Origin: Medakamo hakoo
Lineage: Eukaryota; Chlorophyta; Trebouxiophyceae; Coccomyxaceae
DNA length: 64,000 nucleotides
NCBI GenBank assembly: GCA_026636295.1
Contig: CP089459.1
Span: 372,001 to 436,000, forward strand
Reading direction: 5' to 3'
Below, one piece after another: positions 35,673 through 45,897 of the stretch. Position numbers and translations under genes: made by a program. The notes under the pieces are model-generated. The model ran no database searches. It had not been told where the DNA came from and saw nothing but the letters and a program-made list of their open reading frames with translations. How positions within the stretch are numbered: position 1 is the first letter of the stretch; each line of letters begins with the position of its first letter.

Positions 35673-36947
35673 ATGCAGCCGCCGCCCTCCCACCCGCTCA
35701 CCCCGGACGTCGGCGACGACGACGATGCCGCCGCTGCCGCTCCTCCCACCCGCGCGCCCCGCCTCGTCGGCGGCGTCCTGCTGCCGCCCCCGCCCCTGTC
35801 CCCGCCGCCGCCACCCACCGTGTTCGCGGCCCCGGCGGGCTTCACCGCTCACCCCGGCGCGGTCCTTGCACCCGGCTGGACAGTGTCCCACCTCATCGCC
35901 GCCGGCTGGCAGGGTCGCGTCCACGCGCTGGACGTGGAAGGCGTGGGCGGTGGAGCGCTCGTCCTGAAATCCGTGCGCCCGGGCGCCCTCCTCGCGCCTC
36001 TGGGCCGCGAATTCCAGATCGGCGCGAGGTTGAACGCCCTGCCGCCCCCCTCCGGCTTCGTCCGCACGGCCGGGTGCGTGGAAGGGCCCGGCGGCCGGGT
36101 CGTCGGCATCATCCTGGAACGCCTGCCGGGCAGGACGCTCGAGGCGCTGCTGGCCGACCCGGGCTGGGTGGACGCGGCCCGCCTGGCGGGCGCCCTGCGC
36201 GCCGTCTTTTCCGCGCTCGCGGTCGCCCAAGGCTGCCTGGGCTTCAGCCACAACGACCTGCGGTCCGCCAACGTGATGGTGGACGACGCCACCGGTGCCG
36301 CCACGGTGTTTGACGCGGGCCTGGCCAGCTTTGGGGAGACGTTCCCGGCCGGGCCCGACACGCTGCTCCCCGGCGCCGGCCGCCCGCCACGGCCGCGCTC
36401 GCCGCGCAGGGCGCTCCTCCACCGCCGCCGCCCGCGCTTGGTCGACGCGGCCACGCTCGACTCGGCCCCATCCTCCCCGCTGGAAGCCATCCACGCGGCG
36501 GCCTGGAAGGGGAGGTCCGACGCGTATCACCTGCTCTTGGACTTGGCGGGCCGTTTGGACGGCCGGGTGTGGCCTGCAGACGCGGAGCCGACGGTCGAAC
36601 GCCTCCACGACCTCGTCGCCCACGTGTGCGGCATCCGGCCCCGTGGCTTTTACGCCCGCGGTGGTGGTGACGGTCGTCCTGGCGCTGAGGCGGCGGGCGA
36701 CCCATCCACCCGCGGCGGCTTTGTCGCGCCGCCCGACCGCCCCCTCCTGCCGGGCCGCGTGCGGTCGTTCCTGCTGCGCGCGGGCGTGGGCGTGCAGGGG
36801 CGCCGCCTCCACATCCTGCGCCGGGCGGCGCTCCGCCTGTCGGGCTGGACGCGGCCTCGGTGTGCCGCGCTCACGGCTGCGGAAGCCTTGCAAGCGCCGC
36901 TGTTCACGGGCTGGGTGTCGTGGAGAGTGAGGGCGGGTGGTGGATGA
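35673..36947 (+). CDS. Divergent protein-kinase-like protein, possible pseudokinase
   Basis: A single exon of 424 aa from the ATG at 35673. After a Pro-rich N-terminus (1-65), a kinase fold can be traced: a glycine-poor loop (SHLIAAGWQGRVHALDV), the beta-3 lysine (GALVLKSVRPG), a hinge-like IILERLPGRTLEALL, a catalytic-loop match SHNDLRSANVMVDD and, where DFG is expected, FDAGLASFGE. The HND-L--N arrangement keeps the catalytic Asp and metal-binding Asn, while DFG has become DAG. The C-lobe is basic with Pro/Arg-rich insertions. I cannot place it in a named kinase family; RIO, haspin or aminoglycoside-kinase-like folds are all possible. Its stop is only 53 bp before the next same-strand gene. 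Confidence 0.75.
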   Translation: MQPPPSHPLTPDVGDDDDAAAAAPPTRAPRLVGGVLLPPPPLSPPPPPTVFAAPAGFTAHPGAVLAPGWTVSHLIAAGWQGRVHALDVEGVGGGALVLKSVRPGALLAPLGREFQIGARLNALPPPSGFVRTAGCVEGPGGRVVGIILERLPGRTLEALLADPGWVDAARLAGALRAVFSALAVAQGCLGFSHNDLRSANVMVDDATGAATVFDAGLASFGETFPAGPDTLLPGAGRPPRPRSPRRALLHRRRPRLVDAATLDSAPSSPLEAIHAAAWKGRSDAYHLLLDLAGRLDGRVWPADAEPTVERLHDLVAHVCGIRPRGFYARGGGDGRPGAEAAGDPSTRGGFVAPPDRPLLPGRVRSFLLRAGVGVQGRRLHILRRAALRLSGWTRPRCAALTAAEALQAPLFTGWVSWRVRAGGG

Positions 36948-37000
36948 GGGAGGGAGCCCACCACACTCTGTCGTTTTCCTGTCGGCCTCGCTCTGTTTCC

Positions 37001-37711
37001 ATGCGTGCCTGCCTGAGACTGGCTGCGCTGGCCGGCGCCTTGGCGGCCGCCACCGCCGCACCACTAGACACCACTCTCCTACCCGTCGGCGTCTTGCTCC
37101 GCCCAGAGCTCATCCCGCTGAGCGTGCCGGGCGGGGAGGTTAAGGCCGGGAAACGGTGAGGGAGGGCGGGCTTGGGGGTGGAGTTACGGCGCACCCGCTT
37201 TGTCTCTCACGGCCCTCCCCCGCCGCCGCCCAACAGCTACACCGTCACGGGCCTGCCACCCGGGTCGACCTGTGAAGTCCGCGTCTCGCACCCCTCGACG
37301 ATTCCCGCCCTGGTCAGCATCTCCGTCGAGCAGGGCGCGGACGGGCCGGTCGCCCAACCCTCCGGCCGGGGTGCCAGCGCAAGGCGCGCGCGGTCGCTGC
37401 TCGACACGACGCGGGCGGGCCTGGCCGTGGGACACACCGGCGCCTCCCTGACCGTCCGCCTCACCGTCAACGCCACGTCCCGTGGATTTTACCCGCCGGG
37501 CAGCGCTGGTCCGCCGCCCGACCTGCCCGTCGCGATTACGGTCGTCCGCCTGGTCGCCGGCGTCTTGCCGGCGGACGTGGGGCCTGTCGTCGCCATGTGC
37601 ACGGTGTTGCTAGCGGCCGTGCTGGCGGGCGTGCCGTGGTGGAGCGAGGTCGGGGTTAGGAGGGTGGCGGCATGGTTGGATGGTGGAGAGGACGCGGACA
37701 AGGCGAGGTGA
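37001..37711 (+). CDS. Single-pass secretory-pathway membrane protein, unknown
   Basis: Exons 37001-37155 and 37237-37711 give 209 aa; the 81-bp intron (GTGAGG donor, CAACAG acceptor) joins GKR to YTVTGLPPGSTCEVRVSHP in phase. A signal peptide covers residues 1-20 (MRACLRLAALAGALAAATAA). The lumenal part has a fibronectin- or jelly-roll-like beta pattern (YTVTGLPPGSTCEVRVSHPS, ALVSISVEQG, SLTVRLTVNATS with one N-glycosylation sequon). A transmembrane helix lies near residues 165-190 (GPVVAMCTVLLAAVLAGVPW), followed by a short charged cytosolic tail. Type I topology in the ER or Golgi is inferred. I do not recognise the family for certain. Starts 53 bp after the kinase-like gene. Confidence 0.75.
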
Positions 37712-37903
37712 AAAGGAAAATCCATGGCCGGTCCCAGGTTTTTCCAGGCGCGTCTCCATCCCTACCTCCTCCGTTTCCTCTACGAAAGACGGCGCCCACA
37801 CACATGGAATGAACCGGAACAGGGGGGGGGGTGCTACACCACTCGACGCGACGTCTGCACGTCTGCTGTTCCATCCCCCCGCCACACACACACACGCCTC
37901 CCC

Positions 37904-39521
37904 TCACTCGCCGCGTGCAAACGCGGTGCCCTTGTCGATGGACGCCTTCAGCTCCGGCAGCAGCGCGTTCAGGCCGTCCTCCTCGAACTTGGTCAGCTTG
38001 CCGAGCCCCATGACCTCGGACACGCCGTCCTTGCCCAGGCGGACCTTGGACGCGAAGAACGGCGCGGACGTGACCGTCGACTCCACGTACGTGCACTCGA
38101 CGACGCCGGGCTCGCCGTTCAGGCCGCGCATGCACGCGTCGGCAAACAGGGCGCCCGCGTACGCCATGGACAGCGTCGCGGAGCCTTTGCCCGCCTTGGC
38201 CTGGACGACTTCGGTGCCGCCGTCCTGGGTGCGGGTGGTCAGGGGGCCCAGCTTGTCGCCCAGGTCCGCCGCCGGCGTCGCCTGGGAGAAGAGCGGGAGG
38301 ATGGTGATGCCGGCGTGGCCGCCGACGACGGGGACTTCCACGCCCGCGACGTCGGCGCCGACCGCGCCCGCGTAGAACGTGCGGGCCCGCACCACGTCCA
38401 GCGTCGTCACGCCAAACAGCTTGCGCGGGTCGTACACGCCCTTCTGCTTGAGGACTTCGGCGGCGATGGGGACGGTCGAGTTGACCGGGTTGGAGATGAT
38501 GTTCAGGAGCGCGCCGGGCGCGGCTTCCGCGGCCGCGGCCACCAAGTCACGGACGATGCCGGCATTGATCTTGAACAGGTCGTCGCGGGTCATGCCGGGC
38601 TTGCGCGGGACGCCGGCCGGGATGATGATGACGTCAGCGCCTTTCAGGGAGTCGTGCAGCTGTTCCGGGCCGGCGTAGCCCTGTGTGTGTGTGTGTGTGT
38701 GTGTGTGTGGAGTGGATGGAGCGCGGGGGTGGGTTGAGGGAGGTGTGCGGCAGCGCGCGGTCGATCGAAGCCCGTCCCCTGTCGCGGGCCGCGCTCGGAC
38801 AGCACAGGCCACGCACAGCCGTTCCGTCGCTTGCGGTGGGGGGTCATGGGTTTCGGTTCGGGTCCGGCATCAAGACTGGCATCGGCCGGGCGGTGTGCGA
38901 CGCCGTCGCATAGGCGCAAGCGGAGCCGCCAAGAGTGGAGCGGGCGCGCGGCCGCGCTGCTGCGGCGACCATGCGTTTGGCGCTGTGTGTTTCTCTCGTC
39001 TCCTCTCACCTTGACGACCGCCTTGGAGTTGATGTGGGACAGGTCCGCCGCCACGCCGGGAGTGCCCGCAATATCGTACAGGGACAGCTCGGAGACGTAG
39101 GGGTTGATCTGAGGGGTGGAGGCGGGGGGGCTGGGTGAGGGCGGGCACGGACAGCAGCCGGCGCGCGGTCGAGCTGCGGTCAAAAAAAAACGCGACGGGA
39201 CGGCGGGTTGCGGGCAGTTTTTCAACCCGTGACCCCCACTCAGGCCAAGCCCTGCACAGGTCGCCCTCGTGCGTGCAGGCAGCGAGGGGCATAGACGCCC
39301 GCGACCGCGTGTTTGGACGGCGGAAAGCGGCACAGCCGGCGCAGCGCGCGCTCGCGGCAACCCACACCGCCCCAACTCACCTTCATCAGCAGGGACAGCG
39401 GCTGGCCGATGCCGCCGGCCGCGCCCATGATGGCGACCTTGCGGCCGACGTCCGAGGTGGCCATGCCACGCGACCCCGCGCGCAGGAGCGGGCCGGCCAG
39501 TTTCTTGAGGGCGGAAGACAT
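37904..39521 (-). CDS. MDH: NAD-dependent malate dehydrogenase, mitochondrial type
   Basis: Three exons (39381-39521, 39010-39108, 37904-38680), all phase 0, encode 338 aa. The enzyme interconverts malate and oxaloacetate with NAD. Residues 1-27 are an amphipathic presequence ([19 protein letters not shown]). The dinucleotide fold begins [20 protein letters not shown]. Exon 2 adds [19 protein letters not shown] and ends VVK, joined to GYAGPEQL. Substrate and catalytic motifs are [47 protein letters not shown] and [14 protein letters not shown] (catalytic His). The tail ARGE lacks a peroxisomal SKL signal, which favours mitochondrion, though plastid is possible. The acceptor before exon 3 is formed by a CA microsatellite. 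Confidence 0.96.
38682..38709. repeat. (TG)n microsatellite abutting an MDH splice acceptor
   Basis: About 14 TG units on the plus strand; in the MDH transcript they read as CA repeats and run straight into the CAG acceptor at 38681-38682. Confidence 0.95.
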
Positions 39522-39761
39522 GATGGGCGGAAAAAGGCGGTGGGATGGAAAATAAAAAACTGGTTTTGGTTGCAGAGAGCTAAACACGGGCGGACAAAAG
39601 CAGCGCCGTGTTTTTTTTTTTTTTGAAGTGGAGCAGGGCACGGCCGCGCCTGGCGCTTCTCTGTCTTGCAGTTGCTCCCACTAGACGCGCCAGATCCTGT
39701 ACTAGGCGCCTGCACGTGTGAGAGGGGCGTGAACCTTGTGCCGCGCCTGCAGACCGGAGGC
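39522..39761. promoter_or_regulatory. Divergent promoter region, MDH / UTP4
   Basis: 240 bp between divergent starts, with a T15-16 run at about 39610-39624, the longest T run in the window. No named motif recognised. Confidence 0.4.
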
Positions 39762-42748
39762 ATGCCTGGTCGAGTGCAAGTTGCGCCGCCGCCGGCCAAG
39801 TCCGCCCGCACGGCCGCGGGCACGAAAGCCACAGCCGCTGAAGTGGACGAGCCGTCGAGTAGCTTGGTCGCCCTGCACCGCGTCCGGTTCGTGGCCTGGT
39901 CGCCCTCCCCCGTCACCGCGGTCGCGGCCCGGCCCGACGGCGCGGTCCTCGCCGCCGCGCGGGAAGACGGTGAAATTGAGGCGTGGGACGCTGTGTCTTG
40001 GGCCCGGCTGACGGTGCGTTTTTGGATGGGTGTGAGTGCTCCTGTCGCCTGTGCATACAGCGCAGGGATGGCGTGGAGGCGCCTTCACGGCGGGCTGGGA
40101 CGTGGGCCGGCGAAGCACAAAAAAGCGCGACGACGACGGCTAGCCGCCGACGGCCCCTCCCGCCCGCCCTCCCCCCTCCCCACACAACCCCGGCCGTGAG
40201 GACTGCACATTCTCAACACGTACCATCAAATTCCGAGCGTTTCGCGTGCGGAGAACACGGAATCGCGCGGTGGGCAAACGCTCCGCCGCGTCCGAGCCGG
40301 GGCTGGGGCGGAAGAGGGCCGGTGGCCGGCCGCCTTCCCCAGGCACAACGCAACTCTCAACCCCCCCTCCCCCCTCCTTCCCTCTCTCAACAGCGCATCC
40401 CTGGCCGCGACGGCGCCGCTCTGACCTCCTTAGCCTGGGCCGCCGACGCGGATGAACTGGCTCGTCAGGGTGCGACGCCCGCCGGCACGGCGCGCTTATT
40501 TTCCGGCGGCTTGGACGGCCGGGTGACGGAATGGTGCGCTGCCCGGCGCGGGCCGGCCGCCCCGCCCGCCGACATCGGCGGCGGCGCCGTCTGGGCGCTG
40601 ACGGCCGATCCTACTGGAACGCGCTTAGCAGCGGCGTGCGATGACGGCGGCGTCCGCATCTTGGCTCCTGGCCCCGCGGGCGGCGGCGACGGGCCTTCCC
40701 TCATCCGCGCCTTGCCCCGCACGCCCGGCCGCGCGCTCTGCGTCGCGTGGCACCCGTCCGGCCGGGCCCTGGCCACCGGCTCCTCCGAGGGCGGCGTCCA
40801 CGTCTGGGATGTGGCCTCGGGCGTGGAGCTGCTGCGCCTGGACGCGGGCGGGTCCGCGTCGAGCGCGGGAGCCGTTCCCGTCTGGTCGGTGGCTGTGCTG
40901 GCAGACGGCACGCTGGCCACGGGCGACGCGGCGGGCGCCGTCCGGTTGTGGGACGGGTCGACGGGCGCGCAGGTGGGAGCCTTTCCGGCTGCGCACGCTG
41001 CCGACGTCCTGGCCCTTGTCCCCGTCCCAGCCACCGGCGCCAGCCTGGAGCTGTTCTCCGCGGGCGCCGACGGGGGTGTCGCCTCATTCCGCGCCGTCCC
41101 GCAGCGGAGCGGCGGCGGCGGCACGGCGTGGGTGGCGGGCCCAGCCAAGCGCCCGCACACGCACGACGTGCGGTGTTTGGCTCTCATTCCAGGCCGCAAA
41201 GGAGGCAATGCCCCGCCACTCCTGGCGTCGGGTGGCAATGACGCGCACGTGCTGATTCACGCAGGCAGTGGCGCTGGCTTTGGCGCCGCGCACCCGGCCC
41301 GCGTCAGCCGGGCGCCGCAACCACCGCTGACGAGCCTGGTGCCCGGGGCTGGCCCGTCCTCCCCTCCCCTCATCTTGGCCGTCGTGGGACGGTGCGCGGA
41401 CGTGTGGGCGCTCGGTTCCGCGGCCGGGCGGGCGGCGCAAGAGGCCGGGCCCAACGGCGCGGGGTGGGGGTGGCGGGAAGGCGCACCCGTCGACGTCACC
41501 GCCCGCCCGGCCCGCCTGGCGCGTGTCACGCTGGCGGGGCCGGACCACGTGACGGCCGCGGCCCTGGCCCGGGCTGCCGGAGGTGGGGAGGCCCTGTGGC
41601 TGGCGGCGGGCACGCGGGCGCGCGGCGCGCTCTTCGCCATCACGCCCGGCGGTGGCGGGTCCGCACCCGCGGCTGGTGCCGCCGCCGCCCGCGGCGGCGG
41701 CGCCGACCTGCCCACCGTGCGCCGCCTGGCCTGGCCGGAGGGCGTCCCGCCACCTGTCGCCCTGGTTTTTGCGGCCGGGCGCGAGGAAGGCCAGCAGCCG
41801 ACGTTGTGCGCGGCCGCGCCGGACGGGAGCGTGTCGCTCGTCCGCCTGCCGCCGCCGCCGCCGCCGCCGTCGGCGGGGGAGGGCGAGGCCGAGGGCGGAC
41901 CCGCCGCGGACGCCGCCCCATCCCTCCTCACCGCGCTGCGCCCGCCGCAGCCGGCGGCGCCCTCGACCCGTGCCACCGCCCTGTCCGCGTCCGACCCGGC
42001 CCTGCCCGCCGTCACGGCGCTGGCGGCGTCGGCCTGCGGGCGGTGGGTCGCGGCGCTCGGCCCCGCCGGCGTGGAACTGTACAGCCTGGGCGGCGGCCCG
42101 GCGCCGCCGCCGCCGGCTCCCGCCCGCGGTGGCAGGGGTGGACGGCAGGCAGCCGCGCCGCCAGCCTCCGATGGCCCGGCCCACCACTGGCGCGTGCCTC
42201 CTCCACCGGACGGCGCAGCACCCGCGGCTGTGGCTTTCGGCCCGGCGGGCGAGCTGGTCGTCGCGTCGGCGGCCTGTGGCCTGGCCGCGTACGACGCCGC
42301 GAGCCGGACGCCGCTGCCGTGGCCGCCGGGTACCAACGCGGCCAACGGTGGTGGCGTGCCCCCGCTCGGCCTGCCCGGCGGCGCGCCGTCGGCCCTGTCC
42401 CTGCGGCCCGGCAGTGGTGGAGCAAACCACCACCTCCTCGCCCTGCTCGCCACGCCCGCAGCGCTCTGCGCCATCGACCTGGCGGGTCCGCCTGTCCCTG
42501 GACGCGGTGCTGCTGCGTCTGCGGCCGCTGCGAACAAGCGCGGCGGACGCAAGCGTGGCCCTGACCGCCCGCCGGCCGACGGCGCGCCCGCGCCGGCGGG
42601 CCACAACCCGCGCCCGCTGCCACTGGAGCACCCGTGCTTGGCGGCCGGGTACGTCGGGCCAGGGGCGGCGGTGCTGGTGGAGAGGCGGTGGGCGGACGTG
42701 GCGGCGGGCCTGCCAGCCCCACTGCACCGGCACCGGTACGGGACGTGA
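39762..42748 (+). CDS. UTP4: U3 snoRNP / SSU processome protein UTP4 (cirhin)
   Basis: Exons 39762-40013 and 40394-42748 encode 868 aa; the 380-bp intron (GTGCGT donor, CTCAACAG acceptor) is phase 0. UTP4 belongs to the t-UTP subcomplex needed for rRNA transcription and 18S rRNA processing in the nucleolus. The opening repeat is diagnostic: VALHRVRFVAWSPSPVTAVA, LAAAREDGEIEAWD, then across the splice LTRIPGRDGAALTSLAW and LFSGGLDGRVTEW. WD repeats continue (ALATGSSEGGVHVWDVASG, LATGDAAGAVRLWDGSTG, LLASGGNDAHVLIH). The end, VLVERRWADVAAGLPAPLHR plus HRYGT, matches the conserved UTP4 tail (usually YRHKYGT). Ala/Gly-rich linkers between blades make it longer than the human ~690 aa. Confidence 0.95.
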
Positions 42749-43135
42749 GAGAAAGACGGAGGAGAGAAGACAAGGCAAAGAAACGGATGGAGTGAGTGTG
42801 GGTTGGGAGCGTGGTGGGAATGGAGGAGTGACCGGAATGGAGGACGAGTCCCAGTTGTTTCCTTTTTTCTCTGTTTGCTGCTGTGTATCACTGAGGAGGG
42901 TTGCGTGCGTGTAAAGAAGAAGAAGAAGAAGAGTGCGCGCACCCGTCGTCGGCCCAGGAATCAAAGAGGTTCTGCAACATGGCGGGAGGTTTGCCCAACC
43001 ACTGCGATTTTTTTTGCTTCAGGCGGGCCGACCGGCCTGTTTCGAGGGCCGCGCGCGTCCCTTCCCCCGCGACACACACGCACACACATTCCCAGAGGAG
43101 GAGCCCACCGTGCGCCTCCCTCCCTCCCTCCGCAT
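42749..43135. promoter_or_regulatory. Intergenic region UTP4 to STY kinase
   Basis: A 387-bp gene-free stretch. It begins purine-rich (GA-rich), has a GAAGAA run at about 42915-42931, an AT-richer patch and a T8 run followed by a CAG at about 43012-43022 that resembles a splice acceptor. An upstream ATG near 42979 is out of the main frame and could be a uORF. Likely 3' UTR, promoter and 5' UTR. Confidence 0.4.
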
Positions 43136-45725
43136 ATGAGTGGCGGCGCCCTGGCCGCGTCGTCGCCCCCACCTCCGCTGCACAACGCATCGCTGGTCGC
43201 CTCGCCGCTCCTGTCCCGCCGCCCTTCTTCTGGCGCCCTCATGTCCGGCGGCCGCGCGCCCCGGCGGAACAAAGCCGAGACGGCGGATGCGTACATCCGG
43301 GCGCTGCGAGAGCGCGGCATCGCGGACGTGGACGCCCTGGCGCCCGCGGTGCGCGAACATTTCCGCCTGCTCCCGTCACGGTGCGTTTGTCGTGCGAGGG
43401 GCTTTTCTTTCGGTGGCCGGGCTAGGGGGGAGGGGGAGAGGGCTGCAGAGGCGCCGCGCCTGCCGGCCGAGTGGGTGTGGCGCATGCCGCGCGCGTGCCC
43501 CGGCCGCCTGCTCCTGCGCGTTGTCGCGCTCGCTCCCCTTTCCCGGCGGACCGCCAGCGAGGCCCGTAGTCGTGTGCTGGGGGGGGTTGACGCCGTGGAC
43601 AGCGGGCGCACCCGCCTCCCGGCCTGTTTCCCACCCGCCTGTGCTGACCGGCAGTCACACACGGTCACGCTGGCGTGGGTTTGGGGCGCAGCCAAAGCCG
43701 GCGTGCCCCGCCCAAGGCGTGTGGGAAGAGACGCGCGGACTCAATGGGTCCGACCGACGCGACGCGAAAAAAAAAAGCACGCGCTCCACGGCGGCCGACC
43801 AAAACGGACGGCGGCTGGTCTCCCGGTCCCTCGCTCCGGCCGCGCCGTGGCCTGGCCCGGGGGCCAGCTGACCCAGTGCGTGGTCGCGCTGCGGCGCCCT
43901 GCGCGCCCCTGGCCGTGCCGTCGAGGCGGCCCCGATCGGCTGCAGAGGCCTCCCCCGCACCAAAACCTCGCCCAACCCTCTCACACCGACACACGCACGG
44001 CAACGCCCCATACACCCCCTCACCCCACGCCCGTCCCACAGCTACGCCCACGACATCAACCTGTCATCCCTGGACGTGCTCAACCACCAACGCCTCTTGA
44101 ATTCCGCGCGCGCGGACCCCTCGGCGGTCTCCTTCCAAGTGCGCCCCGTCGACGTCGCGACGCACGCCCACGCCCACGCCGGCGCCGCCCACGCCGCCCA
44201 CGGCCGCATGGACCGGGCGCCGTCCTTCTCCTCCACAGCAGACGGCTCGCTCCTGGCCGCGGAGCTGGCCGGAAGCCTGGGCCGGCCCATGGGCGGCTTG
44301 GGCGGCCGCGGCGGGTCCGCCGCCGCGCTGCCCCGCCCCGCGTTTGGCAGTTCGCCAAACCTCCAGGCCCTGGCCCTGGACGCCGCCGCCGCAGACGGCG
44401 ACGGCGCGGGCACCGGCGCCGCGTCCGGCCCGCCGGGCGCCGCCAACCGGCCGGAAGCCGCGTTCTACGAGGTCACCGTCGCGTCGGCCGACCAGCCCAA
44501 GCTGCTGTCGCGCCTGTCGGACGCGCTGGGCGACCTCAACCTCAACATTTGCGAGGCGCACGCCTTCAACACGTCCGACCGCTTTTCGTTGGACGTCTTT
44601 GTCGTCAACGGGTGGGCGGGCGAGGGGACGGACGAACTGGAGGAAGCCCTGTCGGAGCGGTTGCAGCAGCTGCCGCCGCCGCCGGGGCCCGCCGCCGCCG
44701 GCCCAGGCAACGGCGGCGGGTCTGGCGGGCCCACCGACCTCAACCCCCTGGTCAGCGGGGGTGTGCTGGACGGGTCCGGCCCGCCCCCGTCCCTGCCCGA
44801 CGACTTTGAGCTGGACGCCGAGGAGGTGACGTGCCACGAAAAAGTGGCGGCGGGCGCGTTTGGCGACCTGTACCGGGGCGTCTACTGCGGCACGGACGTC
44901 GCCATCAAGATCCTGCGCAACGTCGCCACGGACTCGGCCCAATTCGCGGAGTTCCTGCAGGAAGTCAACATCATGCGCAAGGTCCGCCACCGCAACGTCG
45001 TCCAGTTCATCGGCGCGTGCACGCGCCGGCCGTCCTTGTGCATCGTGTGTGAGTACCTGCCCGGCGGGTCGGTCTTTGACTGGATGCGCGTGCACGGCCC
45101 GCCCCGGCCGGCGCAGCTGCTGCGCTGGGCCGCCGACGTCTCGCGCGGCATGGACTACCTGCACAAACGCCGGGTCGTGCACCGCGACCTGAAGGCCGCC
45201 AACCTGCTGCTGGACGAGGGCGGCGGCGTCAAGATCGCCGACTTTGGCGTCGCGCGCATCGTGGACGCGGGCCCGGGGGTGCTGACGGCGGAGACGGGCA
45301 CGTACCGGTGGATGGCGCCCGAGGTCATCGAGCACGCGCCGTACGGCGCGCCCGCCGACGTCTTCTCGTTCGGCATCCTGCTGTGGGAGCTGCTGACCGC
45401 GCGCGTGCCGTACGAGAGCCTGTCCCCTCTGCAGGCCGCGGTCGGCGTCGTGCAGCGCGGCCTGCGCCCGCCCATCCCGGCCACCTGCCCGGCGGAGCTG
45501 GCCGACCTGATGCGGGCGTGCTGGACGCGGCGGCCCGAAGACCGGCCGAACTTTGAGGAGCTCAAGGCGCGGCTGGAGGCGATGGCCGCCGCCGCGAAAG
45601 CGGCCGAAGAGCGCAAGGCCGCCGGCGGCGGCGGCGGCGGGGCGGGGCTGCTGGCCAAGCTGCGCATGGGTGGGGGCGCCCGTGGTGGCGGTGGGACGGG
45701 GCCAGCCGGGGGCGGTGCGGCCTAG
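43136..45725 (+). CDS. ACT-domain dual-specificity kinase (STY8/17/46 family)
   Basis: Exons 43136-43380 and 44042-45725 encode 642 aa. The 661-bp intron is the longest in the window; it joins LPSR to YAHDINLSSLDVLNHQRLL in phase. Plant STY kinases phosphorylate chloroplast transit peptides in the cytosol and carry an N-terminal ACT domain. Here the ACT domain is near residues 215-275 (FYEVTVASADQPKLLSRLSD, LNLNICEAHAFNT). The kinase domain runs from about 340 to 600: glycine loop EKVAAGAFGDLYRGVYCG, AIKILRN, HRDLKAANLLLDE, IADFGVARI, GTYRWMAPEVIEHAPYG and a C-lobe Arg in RPEDRPNFEELKA. All catalytic residues are present. The C-terminus is Gly/Ala-rich. Pro/Ala-rich linkers separate the two domains. 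Confidence 0.93.
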
Positions 45726-45897
45726 GCGGTCGTTTCACCCCTCCCCCCCCCACACACACATTTTTGACGGCCCTTTCCTGCCGTGTTTTTTTTGTGCTTT
45801 CTCATTTTTTCGACGGAGGGGGGGGGGTGGAGAGGCGCATGTGGTTCTTCAAGACTGAAGAAAAATTTTCCGAGCACAACACCAACGCACGCTCTCT

